DNA of 64,000 nucleotides from Cohnella sp. OV330 (GTDB taxonomy: Bacteria; Bacillota; Bacilli; Paenibacillales; Paenibacillaceae): positions 186,001 to 250,000 of the forward strand of contig NZ_FOKE01000013.1 of assembly GCF_900112065.1 (NCBI RefSeq), given 5' to 3'. The position numbers and the translations under genes were made by a program. Positions 46,558 through 55,168 of the stretch are shown here, one piece after another; position 1 is the first letter of the stretch; each line of letters opens with the position of its first letter. The notes below the pieces were generated by a model that saw nothing but the letters and a program-made list of their open reading frames with translations, ran no database searches and was not told the DNA's origin.

Positions 46558-48362
46558 CCGATCTCCCTCTCCGCCATCAGGTCGTCGCCGAATGCGACGT
46601 CCGCCTGCGCGGCCGGCACCGTGAAATAGAATACGCTGCCCTGCCCGGGCGTGCTTTCGAACCAGAGCTCTCCTCCGTTCAGCCGCACGAACTCCTTGCA
46701 GAGCGCGAGCCCCAGCCCGACGCCTCGCTCGCCCGCCGTTCCTTCGGTAGAGACGACGTTGTCCTCCCGCAGCAGCGTATACAGCCGCTCCTCGGGCACG
46801 CCCGTGCCCGAATCGCTGACGCTGACGGTGAACGCGTCTCCCGACCGCGATGCCCGCACCTGGATGTCGCCGCCGAGCTCGGTGAATTTGATGGCATTGG
46901 ACAGCAGATTGCGGAGCACCAGGTCGAGCATCTCCTTGTCCGCGTACACGAACGCGTCCGACTGGACGTCGGATGCGATCCGGATGCCTTTGCCGTCGCT
47001 GCGGCCTTGCAGAAGCCGGACATTCCGCTGCACGGAGTGGGACAGGCTCTGGACGATCGGTACGAAGACCATGCCGCTCCGCTGACTGCGGAACCATTCG
47101 AGCAAGCTCTCGACGAGCGCAAAGGTGCTGTATACCTGGCGGCTCATCTCTTGCACGATCTCCTCATGGTCCTCTCCGCAGGCGGACGCCTCCTCCTCCA
47201 GCAGCTCGGTCAGATTCAGAAGCACCGCCATCGGATCCCGGATATCGTGCGCGATCACGTTGAACATCTGATCCTTGAAGGCGTTCAGCTCGCGAAGCTG
47301 CCTGGCGTTCTCGAGCAGCCGCTCCTCGGATCGCACCGCGTCCGTCACGTCGCGCAGCAGCAGCATCTTGCCCGTCGGTCTGGAACGGAAATCGGCGATG
47401 AGCGAGAGCTGGACTTTATAATAACGGTCCGCGGCCTCGTCCTTAAGAAGCTCCTGATCTTCGGAGCCAGGCGCACGGTCGATTCGCCGGAGAAGCTCGT
47501 GATTGGCCGCGAAAACGGCCGATGCCGGCTGGCCGATGCCGTTTTTGCGGCCCAGGCCTTGAATCGTGCGCCCGGCCGATTGATTGAAGCCGGTGATGTT
47601 GTGCTCCAGATCCAGCAGCACGACGGCGTCCTGCATGGATTCGAACACCTTCTGCAGCGCCATCGGCGCGAGCCGGAGCAGATTGAACTGGTAGATGCCG
47701 AACAGGAAAAAGATGCCCGAGAGGACGAAGCCGAACGGAGAAATATCGAACGGCGTGGGCAGCACCTCGCTGAGATAGACGAGCGTAAAGCTATAAGGGG
47801 CTAGCGAGCCTACCAGCATGAGCGCGACATGCTTTTTCATGGACGGCGCGGACTTGAAGTACATGCGCAGGAGGAGGACGGTCCCGACGAGGATGAGCAC
47901 GTATGCATACACCGCGTGCATGTAATAGAGCGGACCCCGGACGATCCGGGCCAGCGGGAAGCCCTCGGAGTCGTCGAGCGTGAGGCTTTTGTAAAAAAGA
48001 TGATGCCATTCGTTCGTATTGTGGGCGATGAACGTCACGACGGGAATGACCATCGCGGCGGCGACGGTCCATTTGCGTATGTAGGCCTGCTTGCCCGTAT
48101 ATTGGAGCACCATGACGATCCAGAATACGGTTCCGAACGGGATGCCGATATACTCGATGCGCAGCCAGAAGCGTATAGTCTCCAGCGACGTACTGACGAG
48201 TTCGAATGCGTAGCCGAGCGTGTAGAACGCGGTGCTCAAAATGCATAGGCCATAGCTGACCGCGATCGGCAGCTCTCTTCTTTTCCAGCACAGATAGACG
48301 ACCACCGCGGAGCAGCCGGTAGCCGCGATCAGCAAGGCGGACAAATATAAATTGAAGTTCAT
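46554..48362 (-). CDS. 7TM-sensor histidine kinase
   Basis: 602 residues. Seven transmembrane helices in residues 1-225 (histidine-kinase N-terminal 7TM type), a PAS-like domain about 235-345, a HisKA domain with phosphoacceptor H372 (NVIAHDIRDPMAVL), and HATPase_c with N-box NLLSNAIKF, G1 DSGTGVPEE and G2 GERGVGLGLALCKEF. Partner of the BTAD response regulator by 4-bp overlap. Its promoter carries the same element as two surface-protein units, indicating autoregulation. The signal is unknown; the 7TM sensor suggests a membrane or small lipophilic cue. Confidence 0.92.
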   Translation of the reverse strand: MNFNLYLSALLIAATGCSAVVVYLCWKRRELPIAVSYGLCILSTAFYTLGYAFELVSTSLETIRFWLRIEYIGIPFGTVFWIVMVLQYTGKQAYIRKWTVAAAMVIPVVTFIAHNTNEWHHLFYKSLTLDDSEGFPLARIVRGPLYYMHAVYAYVLILVGTVLLLRMYFKSAPSMKKHVALMLVGSLAPYSFTLVYLSEVLPTPFDISPFGFVLSGIFFLFGIYQFNLLRLAPMALQKVFESMQDAVVLLDLEHNITGFNQSAGRTIQGLGRKNGIGQPASAVFAANHELLRRIDRAPGSEDQELLKDEAADRYYKVQLSLIADFRSRPTGKMLLLRDVTDAVRSEERLLENARQLRELNAFKDQMFNVIAHDIRDPMAVLLNLTELLEEEASACGEDHEEIVQEMSRQVYSTFALVESLLEWFRSQRSGMVFVPIVQSLSHSVQRNVRLLQGRSDGKGIRIASDVQSDAFVYADKEMLDLVLRNLLSNAIKFTELGGDIQVRASRSGDAFTVSVSDSGTGVPEERLYTLLREDNVVSTEGTAGERGVGLGLALCKEFVRLNGGELWFESTPGQGSVFYFTVPAAQADVAFGDDLMAEREIG

Positions 48363-48416
48363 AAAAGAGGAGGCTCCTCATGGTGCTAGGCTGGAAATGC
48401 GTTCATTCGCTTCTAC

Positions 48417-48461
48417 AGTATACACCCCTTTAATGACGGAGAAATGACAAATTTCGACGAA
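48417..48461 (-). promoter_or_regulatory. Conserved surface-regulon promoter, copy 3 (kinase/regulator operon)
   Basis: Reverse strand, element positions from 48461: TTCGTCGAA 1-9, TGTCATTT 13-20, CCGTCATT 23-30, TATACT 40-45 (48417-48422). The spacing is the same as in the other two copies. Confidence 0.82.
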
Positions 48462-48471
48462 AACAGACGGC

Positions 48472-48499
48472 GCCGTATTTTCCTTTAAGAAAATACGGC
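48472..48499 (-). terminator. Hairpin after the NAD(P)-binding reductase gene
   Basis: GCCGTATTTTC / GAAAATACGGC, 11 bp perfect stem with a 6-base loop, about 19 bp past the stop codon. A weak T-run makes termination plausible but unproven. Confidence 0.5.
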
Positions 48500-48517
48500 A
48501 CCGACGTCCGGCCTATG

Positions 48518-49159
48518 TTATTCCGCTTCGCCCACGACGGTGAAGCGCTCGCCTTCATGCGCGGGCTGCTCGATCTCGTCCACGATCGCGATCGCATAAT
48601 CGGCGTAGCTCACGTAGCTATCGCCCTTCGCGTTGACGAGGAGTTGATCCCGTCCTTTGCGGTAAGCGCCGGTACGCTTGCCCGCCGGATCGAAAAACGC
48701 GGACGGGCTGACGAACGTCCAGCGGATGCCGGTCGCGGCCTGAAGTTCCTGCAGATTCTGCGCCTGGCTCGACGCGGTCGCCTTGAACATCTCGGGGAAG
48801 TCGGGCGTATCGACGACGCGGAGCGTCTTGGCTTCGTCTACGAACAGGCTGCCGGCGCCGCCTACGACGATGAGGCGAGCGTTTGACGCGCCCCGGAGCG
48901 CGGCGATCAGCGCCCGTCCGGCTTCGGCATGCAGATGCGCTTGGTCCAGCGGCGCGCCGAACGCGTTCACGATCACGTCGAACGCTTGCAGGTCGCTTGC
49001 TTGCAGATCGAAGATGTCCTTCTTGAGCACCGGCCAGCCCTTGTCCGCCACCTTGGACGCGGTGCGGACGATCGCCGTCACCGCGTGACCTCGCGCCGCC
49101 GCTTCCGTGGCGATTGCTTCGCCTGCCTTGCCGCTTGCGCCGATAATTCCGATTTTCAT
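48518..49159 (-). CDS. NAD(P)-binding reductase (YwnB-like, atypical SDR)
   Basis: 213 residues. N-terminal Rossmann motif GIIGASGKAGEAIA, then VNAFGAP and the NmrA/SDR_a5-like core VVGGAGSLFVDE. It resembles Bacillus YwnB. ATG 49159 has GGAGG at about 10 nt (AGGAGGATACGTTC). It follows an Rrf2-type regulator gene, and an operator copy (49235-49257) lies in the gap between them, so it is likely the regulated partner. Probable role: quinone or flavin reduction or redox sensing; the substrate is not known. Confidence 0.88.
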   Translation of the reverse strand: MKIGIIGASGKAGEAIATEAAARGHAVTAIVRTASKVADKGWPVLKKDIFDLQASDLQAFDVIVNAFGAPLDQAHLHAEAGRALIAALRGASNARLIVVGGAGSLFVDEAKTLRVVDTPDFPEMFKATASSQAQNLQELQAATGIRWTFVSPSAFFDPAGKRTGAYRKGRDQLLVNAKGDSYVSYADYAIAIVDEIEQPAHEGERFTVVGEAE

Positions 49160-49234
49160 GAACGTATCCTCCTCAACGATGATGGGTTCTTTTGCAAATG
49201 GATATTGCTTATGCGCCGAACTGGGGTGAAATTC

Positions 49235-49257
49235 GTTGAAACCATGACGGTTACAAC
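49235..49257 (-). promoter_or_regulatory. Putative Rrf2 operator, copy before the reductase
   Basis: GTTGAAA, 9-bp spacer, TTACAAC: a 7-9-7 inverted repeat with one mismatch, the same design as at 49741-49763. Confidence 0.65.
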
Positions 49258-49275
49258 AAGTGCAGAGAAAAGCGC

Positions 49276-49725
49276 TTAGCCGTTCGCGGCACGCTTTTCT
49301 TCGATCTCCCGCGCCAGCACGTCGACGAGCTCTCTCATCGTCACGGCGGCCAGCACGCCCTCCATCGCCGCCTGCGCCTTGAACATCATCAGGCGAAGGA
49401 CCTGCTCGATGTTGGCGCCGACCGGACAAGCCGGATTCGGCTGTTCGTGCACATGGAACAAGTTGCCTTCTTCCACCACGTCGACCGCGCGATACACGTC
49501 GAGCAGCGTGATCTCGTCCAGCTCCCGAGCCAGCGTAGCGCCGCCGCTCCCGGCTTTGACGTTGGCAAGTCCCGCCTTTTTCAGATGACCCAGCACCCGG
49601 CGGATGACGACCGGATTCGTCCCGACGCTGCCGGCCAGCCATTCCGACGTATGGTGATCCTGCGGCCGAATCGCTAGCAGGGACAAGATATGCACGCCGA
49701 TGGAAAATCTGCTGCTGATTTGCAT
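49276..49725 (-). CDS. Rrf2-family transcriptional regulator (YwnA-like)
   Basis: 149 residues. The winged helix (about 1-80; SRFSIGVHILSLLAIRP, then SEWLAGSVGTNPVVIRRVLGHLKKAGL) is followed by a C-terminal dimerisation helix. The three-cysteine iron-sulfur cluster of IscR/NsrR is absent (only one Cys, in PACPVG), as in YwnA-type members. ATG 49725 has AAAGGGTG at about 7 nt. The operator 49741-49763 lies immediately upstream, implying autoregulation. Confidence 0.9.
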   Translation of the reverse strand: MQISSRFSIGVHILSLLAIRPQDHHTSEWLAGSVGTNPVVIRRVLGHLKKAGLANVKAGSGGATLARELDEITLLDVYRAVDVVEEGNLFHVHEQPNPACPVGANIEQVLRLMMFKAQAAMEGVLAAVTMRELVDVLAREIEEKRAANG

Positions 49726-49740
49726 AAGCAACACCCTTTC

Positions 49741-49763
49741 GTTGTAAAAATTATAGTTACAAC
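49741..49763 (-). promoter_or_regulatory. Putative Rrf2 operator, autoregulatory copy
   Basis: Perfect inverted repeat GTTGTAA, 9-bp A/T-rich spacer, TTACAAC, 15 bp upstream of the Rrf2 start codon. A second copy precedes the reductase gene. Confidence 0.7.
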
Positions 49764-49826
49764 TCATGAGGGATGTCAAGGCTTGCGTTCCGGAGTCGAA
49801 TAGACATTGCTATAGGATTCCGTTAG

Positions 49827-49860
49827 AAAGGGAAGCCCATTCCTTGCTTGGCTTCCCTTT
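49827..49860. terminator. Terminator hairpin after the epimerase-like gene
   Basis: AAAGGGAAGCC / GGCTTCCCTTT, 11-bp perfect stem with a 12-base loop. It ends in TTT on both strands, 19 bp past the stop codon of the reverse-strand gene. Confidence 0.65.
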
Positions 49861-49879
49861 GTTTCATGCCTGCATCCCG

Positions 49880-50908
49880 CTATTCCGCAAGCGACCGTCT
49901 AACCGACGAAGCCGCTTCGTCCAGCGCGGCGACGACCTGGTCGCACCAACCATCGAATGCCGGATCCTCACGCTGCAGCTCAGGGTGCGCCAGAATGTGC
50001 GCCACGGTCCGCTTGATCCCTTGATCGAAGCGCGTCTCGGCCGCGAAGCCGGGGACCAGCCGCTTCAGCTTGGCGTTGTCGAAGACGACGGAGTTCGCCT
50101 TGTCCCCGATCAGCCCGCCCGTAAAATCTTCGCGACTGCAAGCCGCCAGAAATTCAGAAGGCGCATGCACCGCCCGCAGCGGGACGCCGAGCGCGTCCGC
50201 GATGGCCGCATAGATCTGGTTCCAGGTCAGCGACTCGTCCGAAGTGATCTGGACCGACTCGCCGATCGCGTGCAGATTGCCCATCAGCCCGATGAATCCT
50301 TTCGCGAAATCTTCATTATGCGTCATCGTCCACAAGGAGGTGCCGTCGCCGTGAATAAGGACGGGCTTGCCTTCGAGCATCCGCTTGGCCACCTGCCACG
50401 AGCCCTTGCTGCCATGCACGCCCAGCGGTATCGAGCGCTCGTCGTACGTGTGGCTTGGCCGCACGATCGTGATCGGGAAGCGCTGCTCGCGATACTGCTT
50501 CATCAAATATTCCTCGCAGGCGATCTTGTTCCTCGAATATTCCCAATACGGATTGGCGAGCGGCGTGCTCTCCGTGATCCGGTAGTCGGACAGCGGTTTC
50601 TGGTAGGCGGAGGCGGAGCTGATGAAAATGAACTGCTTGGTTTTCCCCGCGAAAAGACGGTAATCCCGCTCGAGTTGGGCAGGCACGAAGGCGATAAAAT
50701 CCGCCACCACGTCGAAAGACAAGTCCCGGATCAGCTCCGCTACGCGCGTTTCGTCGTTGATATCCGCCTCGAGCGTCTTGACGTTCGCGGGCAGCTCCGC
50801 GTTGCGCGAGCCTCGGTTCAGCAAATACAGCTCGCAGCCTTGCGCCGCCAGTTGTCTCGTGATCGCCGCGCTGATCGTACCCGTGCCGCCGATAAATAAC
50901 GCCTTCAT
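49880..50908 (-). CDS. NAD-dependent epimerase/dehydratase-family protein
   Basis: 342 residues, extended SDR fold. The N-terminal motif FIGGTGTISAAITRQL binds the nucleotide, followed by FISSASAYQKPLSDY, and YSRNK-ACEEYL supplies the Tyr-x-x-x-Lys pair. Probably acts on a nucleotide sugar or related compound. ATG 50908 has GGAGGTG at 7 nt. Monocistronic. Confidence 0.88.
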   Translation of the reverse strand: MKALFIGGTGTISAAITRQLAAQGCELYLLNRGSRNAELPANVKTLEADINDETRVAELIRDLSFDVVADFIAFVPAQLERDYRLFAGKTKQFIFISSASAYQKPLSDYRITESTPLANPYWEYSRNKIACEEYLMKQYREQRFPITIVRPSHTYDERSIPLGVHGSKGSWQVAKRMLEGKPVLIHGDGTSLWTMTHNEDFAKGFIGLMGNLHAIGESVQITSDESLTWNQIYAAIADALGVPLRAVHAPSEFLAACSREDFTGGLIGDKANSVVFDNAKLKRLVPGFAAETRFDQGIKRTVAHILAHPELQREDPAFDGWCDQVVAALDEAASSVRRSLAE

Positions 50909-50979
50909 CAAAAAGCACCTCCGCAAAGTGAATTGGAGCAAGCGATAATATTCGTCCCTACCTATATTCGCTGCCGGGA

Positions 50980-51205
50980 AAGCCGGTCCTGTCGCCGGGC
51001 GCCCGAAAAATCGGGCGGACCGCCGCCGTAGTCACAATCCTGACGGTCGAGGTCACCAGCTTGGTAGCCGGCAAGCCATTGGCGCTCCTACAATGGGTTC
51101 ACGGTGCGGCCGTCACCGACAGCGGACCGCCCGCTTAAAGGAAGGAGGCGTCTATCGCAGCAAGGAGGAACGGGCACGAACGACTCCAATATTCCACGAT
51201 ACGGA
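50980..51205 (+). promoter_or_regulatory. Structured leader upstream of the GH87-type gene
   Basis: The 307-bp gap 50909-51215 starts with an A/T-rich promoter-like stretch (GATAATATT, CTATATT near 50943-50969) and then a GC-rich leader able to form several hairpins: GGTCC..GGACC enclosing GCCCGA..TCGGGC (50983-51022), CCATT..AATGG (51077-51096), CGGTG..CACCG (51102-51118), and a closing GGGCGG..CCGCCC pair (51013-51131). It could be a riboswitch-like or attenuating leader; I cannot assign a class. Confidence 0.35.
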
Positions 51206-51215
51206 GGTTATGAAA

Positions 51216-54200
51216 ATGTTAAACATGCTATGGCTTAAAAAAGCGGCGGCCAGCGTACTTGCTTTTACGCTGATCGCCGCGCTGGCGCCGCAGTTCCCGC
51301 GTACGAATGTCGCATCCGCCGCCCCCGTCGTGTACGAGGCGGAATCCGCCGCCAAGTCAGGCGGTGCCGTTACGGCGGCGGACCACGTGGGCTACAGCGG
51401 TACCGGCTTCGTCGGCGGCTATACGGATGCCAACAAGGGCGGCGCAGCGACGTCTTTTTCTGTAAGCGCTTCATCATCCGGCAGCTATACTGCGTCTTTG
51501 CGCTACGCGAACGGCACAGGCTCGGCGCAGACGCTGAGCCTGTACGTAAACGGCGCCAAGCTGAAGCAAGTGTCGCTGCCGGCGACGGCGAATTGGGACA
51601 CGTGGGCGACCGCGACGGAGACCGTGACGCTAGCGTCCGGCGCCAACACGATCGCGTATAAATACGATACGACCGATACCGGCAACGTTAATCTCGACAG
51701 CCTGACGATCGACGTCTCTCTGGGCGCGAACTTGGCATTGGGCAAGACCGTTACCGCCAACAATACCTTCAGCGGATTTCCTGCCTCGAACGCCGTGGAC
51801 GGCAATGCCTCCACCTACTATGAGGGTGCGGCAGGCGCCTATCCGAACACGCTGACCGTCGACCTCGGCAGCGCCCAAAACGTCGGCACGGTCGTCCTTA
51901 AGTTGCCGGCCTCCTGGGGCTCGCGCTCGCAGACGCTCTCCGTGTCCGGCAGCGCGGACAACGCGAGCTTCAGCACGCTGAAGGCTTCGCAATCGTATGC
52001 GTTCAATCCCGGCTCCAACAACTCGGTGAGCCTCTCGTTCACTGTGGCTTCAGCCCGATACGTCAGGCTGAGCTTCACGGCGAACACGGGCTCCACCGGA
52101 GGGCAGGTCGCCGAATTCGAGGTGTACGGGTCCGGCACCGCGCCGACGCCAACGCCGACGGCCACGCCTACCGCGACGCCGACTGCGACGCCTACCGCCA
52201 CTCCAACCGCCACGCCGACCCCGACGCCGCCGCCTAGCGGCACCTATGAAGCCGAGTCGGCCGTCCGATCGGGCGGCACGGTCGTGGCGACCGACCATAC
52301 GGGCTACAGCGGCTCGGGCTTCGTAGGCGGCTTCACCGACGCCAATAAAGGCAACGCGGCGCTCCAGTTTAACGTGAATGTCGCTGCGGCAGGCAACTAC
52401 ACTTTAAGCCTCCGCTACGCCAACGGCTCCACCGTGACGCAGACGCTCAGCCTTTACGCGAACGGCACGAAACTGACGCAGGCGGCGCTGCCCGCAACGA
52501 CCAACTGGGACACCTGGTCCGTCAAGACGGACAGCGTCTCCCTGAACGCCGGCAGCAATACGATCATGTACAAATACGATACGACGGACACAGGAAACGT
52601 CAACCTCGACAGCATCCAGCTGGCTGTCGTCGTCGCGACGCCAACCCCAACGCCTACGCCGACGCCGCCGGTCGGCACGTATGGCGCGACGATGCCTTAC
52701 GACACGTACGAAGCAGAGAACATGACGTACACCGGCGCCGTCGTCGGCCCGAACACGACGTTCGGCAACATCGCCTCCGAGGCTTCAGGACGCAAGGCCG
52801 TCCGGCTCACTTCTACGGGCCAATACGTGCAATTCACGCTGGCCAAGGCCGCCAAAGGGCTCACGCTGCGCTACTCCATCCCGGACAACGCTGCCGGCAC
52901 CGGCATCGACTCGGCGATCAGCCTTTACGCCGGCGGTACGCTGATCAAGGACATCCCGCTGACGTCCAGATTCAGCTGGATCTACGGCTCATGGGGAACG
53001 GAGGGCGGCCAGATCCGCTGGTCCAACAATCCGAACGCCTCGCCCAACACGCCGCACCATATGTACGACGAAGTCGCCGTCGTGCTGGACCAGCAGTATC
53101 CGGCGGGCACGGTCATCAAACTGCAGCGCAATGCGGCCAATCTGAACTTCAGCTCCGTCGCGAACGTCACCGTCGACCTTGTCGAGGCGGAGCCCATTCC
53201 GGCTGCGCTGACCATGCCGGCCAACTATGCGTCCATCGCCAGCTACGGCGCGGTCGCGAATGACGGCGCGGACGATACGACCGCGATTAACAACGCCATT
53301 AACGCAGTCAAAAATTCGGGCGGTTCGCTCAAGGGCATCTGGATACCCTCGGGCACCTTCAACCTGAACAACGGCGATCGCGGCGCCGGCTTCGACGGTT
53401 CGGGCACGCGGCTATATCTGGACAACGGTATCTCGATCAAAGGCGCGGGTATCTGGTACTCGACGCTCGCGGGCAACTATGCAGGCATCTTCATGCGAGC
53501 CGGCAACGTCACGCTGTCGGACTTCAAGATAAGCGCGAACGACGTAATACGCGACGACTACAACGGCGTGACGGCCGTCGAAGGCGTCGGGACTAATTCC
53601 ACGCTGACTAATCTGTGGATCGAGCATGCCAAGGTCGGCTTCTGGCTAACGGATCAGACAAACGGCGCGACGATCTCGAACTCCCGCGTACGGCAAGTGT
53701 GGGCGGACGGCATGAATCTGCACCGGGGTACGTCCAATACGACCGTCACCAACAACTCGGTCCGGGGCAGCGGCGACGATGGGCTCGCGATGTGGTCGGA
53801 CGTATACCTGGATACGAACAATACGTTTAGCTACAACACGGTCCAAATCCCGACGCTGGCGAACAACATCGCGATTTACGGCGGCCAGGGCAATAAGGTC
53901 ATCGGGAATCTGCTGACGGACACGGTGGTAAACGGCTCCGGCATCTCCTTCGGCACGAACTTCGACCCGCCGTCGATGACGGGCACGCTGACGATTCAGA
54001 ACAACATGCTGCTGCGGACCGGCTCCCTGCACAAAGACTACGGCTATCAAATCGGCGGCATCTGGGCATACTGGCTGAACAATAACGGCAGAGCGCAAAA
54101 CCTGACCGTGACCGTATCGGGCAACACGATTCAGGACAGCACCTATTCCGGCATCTTCATCGAAGAGCCGGCGCCGAATATCTCCGTTGCGTACTCGGGC

Positions 54201-54359
54201 AACACTGTTACTAACGCCGGCACGTATGGCGTCTATATCCGGGGCACGGCGACGGGCAGCTCGACCTTAACGAACAACACGGTGAACGGCGCGCCTTCGG
54301 GCAAGTTCCTGAATACATCCTCCAGTTTCACGGTGTCGGGGTCGGGGAACAACTGGTAA
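51216..54359 (+). CDS. Modular GH87-type alpha-1,3-glucanase (parallel beta-helix)
   Basis: About 1047 residues, secreted (signal peptide LKKAAASVLAFTLIAALAPQ). Order: CBM35/6-like domain (VYEAESAAKSGGAV), discoidin/CBM32-like domain (NLALGKTVTANNTFSGF), Thr-Pro-Ala-rich linker, second CBM35/6-like domain, short Thr-Pro linker, an uncharacterised beta domain, then a right-handed beta-helix beginning SIASYGAVANDGADDTTAI. Catalytic-site motifs ADGMNLHRG and GSGDDGLAMWS are those of GH87. This discoidin-CBM-linker-catalytic plan matches known Paenibacillus/Bacillus circulans alpha-1,3-glucanases. ATG 51216 has GGAGG at 8-nt spacing; ATG 51210 is too close. Attacks fungal alpha-1,3-glucan or mutan, by inference. 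Confidence 0.82.
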   Translation: MLNMLWLKKAAASVLAFTLIAALAPQFPRTNVASAAPVVYEAESAAKSGGAVTAADHVGYSGTGFVGGYTDANKGGAATSFSVSASSSGSYTASLRYANGTGSAQTLSLYVNGAKLKQVSLPATANWDTWATATETVTLASGANTIAYKYDTTDTGNVNLDSLTIDVSLGANLALGKTVTANNTFSGFPASNAVDGNASTYYEGAAGAYPNTLTVDLGSAQNVGTVVLKLPASWGSRSQTLSVSGSADNASFSTLKASQSYAFNPGSNNSVSLSFTVASARYVRLSFTANTGSTGGQVAEFEVYGSGTAPTPTPTATPTATPTATPTATPTATPTPTPPPSGTYEAESAVRSGGTVVATDHTGYSGSGFVGGFTDANKGNAALQFNVNVAAAGNYTLSLRYANGSTVTQTLSLYANGTKLTQAALPATTNWDTWSVKTDSVSLNAGSNTIMYKYDTTDTGNVNLDSIQLAVVVATPTPTPTPTPPVGTYGATMPYDTYEAENMTYTGAVVGPNTTFGNIASEASGRKAVRLTSTGQYVQFTLAKAAKGLTLRYSIPDNAAGTGIDSAISLYAGGTLIKDIPLTSRFSWIYGSWGTEGGQIRWSNNPNASPNTPHHMYDEVAVVLDQQYPAGTVIKLQRNAANLNFSSVANVTVDLVEAEPIPAALTMPANYASIASYGAVANDGADDTTAINNAINAVKNSGGSLKGIWIPSGTFNLNNGDRGAGFDGSGTRLYLDNGISIKGAGIWYSTLAGNYAGIFMRAGNVTLSDFKISANDVIRDDYNGVTAVEGVGTNSTLTNLWIEHAKVGFWLTDQTNGATISNSRVRQVWADGMNLHRGTSNTTVTNNSVRGSGDDGLAMWSDVYLDTNNTFSYNTVQIPTLANNIAIYGGQGNKVIGNLLTDTVVNGSGISFGTNFDPPSMTGTLTIQNNMLLRTGSLHKDYGYQIGGIWAYWLNNNGRAQNLTVTVSGNTIQDSTYSGIFIEEPAPNISVAYSGNTVTNAGTYGVYIRGTATGSSTLTNNTVNGAPSGKFLNTSSSFTVSGSGNNW

Positions 54360-54388
54360 CCGAATCGGGAAAACAAATTCGGTCCTCC

Positions 54389-54415
54389 TGTCACAAATCC
54401 GCCCGCCTCGTTGTC
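54389..54415 (+). promoter_or_regulatory. ECF41-type promoter for the carboxymuconolactone decarboxylase gene
   Basis: TGTCACA (54389-54395), 16-bp spacer, TGTC (54412-54415): one mismatch from the ECF41 form seen at 33184-33210. It lies 46 bp before the ATG at 54461. Confidence 0.75.
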
Positions 54416-54460
54416 TTAGATAGCAGGAACGACAAATACGAGTTAAATGGAGGAATCGAC

Positions 54461-54925
54461 ATGCAATTGCGAATGAACTATATGACGGCGAACCAGGCCG
54501 CTTTCCAGGCGCTGCTGAAGCTGGAGGACTCGGTCAAAAAGCTGGGCCTCGAGCCCGTGCTCTACGAGCTGATCAAGATTCGGGCGTCGCAGATCAACGG
54601 ATGCGCCTTCTGCGTCGACATGCATACGGCCGACCTGCGCAAAATGGGCGAATCCGAACGGCGGATCAACCTGATCGCCGTATGGCGCGAGGCCCCGCAG
54701 TTCACCGCGAAGGAACGGGCCGCGCTCGCCCTGGCGGAAGCGGTCGTGCGCATCGCCGACGCCGGCGTGCCGCAGGATATCTACGACGAGGCGCGCCGGC
54801 ACTTCAGCGAGAGCGAGTACGTCGCGATCGTGATGGCGGTCAACGCGATCGGCAGTTGGAACCGCATCGCGATCTCGACGGGCATGTTCCCGGGCTGCTT
54901 CGACAAGGAGACGGCGCAGGCGTAA
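54461..54925 (+). CDS. Carboxymuconolactone decarboxylase-family (AhpD-like) protein
   Basis: 154 residues, all-helical. The active-site motif INGCAFCVDMHTADL has the C-x-x-C redox pair and the His typical of AhpD-like peroxidatic members. ATG has GGAGG at about 6 nt. A carboxymuconolactone decarboxylase gene is the classic partner of ECF41 sigma factors, and such a sigma gene follows at 55344 after a 418-bp gap. Probable role: thiol-dependent peroxide reduction or similar stress defence. Confidence 0.92.
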   Translation: MQLRMNYMTANQAAFQALLKLEDSVKKLGLEPVLYELIKIRASQINGCAFCVDMHTADLRKMGESERRINLIAVWREAPQFTAKERAALALAEAVVRIADAGVPQDIYDEARRHFSESEYVAIVMAVNAIGSWNRIAISTGMFPGCFDKETAQA

Positions 54926-54989
54926 ATTTCTGAGTAAAGAAGCGGATTGCGGATGTCTTTGACAGTCCAGGCGGCACGTGCCAAAACGG

Positions 54990-55168
54990 GCGGACTCTGG
55001 TTCCGTTATTTCGCAAAGTCGTGTGGATTTGCGTAGGTTGCCGGACCGTGGTTCCGTTATGGCTGCTTCCGCAGGCTATAAAACCCGGTTTTTCGTGAAA
55101 TAGCGGATTCTGTGTCCGAAACGAGCCGTATTCGCTCCTTTTGACGTGAACAGCGGATCTAAGGTCCG
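54990..55168. repeat. Dispersed four-arm intergenic repeat, copy B
   Basis: Forward arms at 54990 (GCGGACTCTGGTTCCGTTAT) and 55041; inverted arms at 55097 (GAAATAGCGGATTCTGTGTC) and 55148. Spacings are 51, 56 and 51 bp, matching copy A at 30359 arm for arm while the sequence between arms is unrelated. It fills the gap 54926-55343 together with a palindromic terminator. Confidence 0.75.

Noticed and set aside
46558-47097. Upstream extension of the response-regulator frame
   Set aside because: It is the alternate frame of the kinase gene; the receiver domain begins exactly at ATG 46557, overlapping the kinase stop by 4 bp.
52140-52235. Short-period DNA repeat as a mobile or regulatory element
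   Set aside because: It encodes the Thr-Pro/Thr-Ala linker of the glucanase in frame, a normal feature of this enzyme class.
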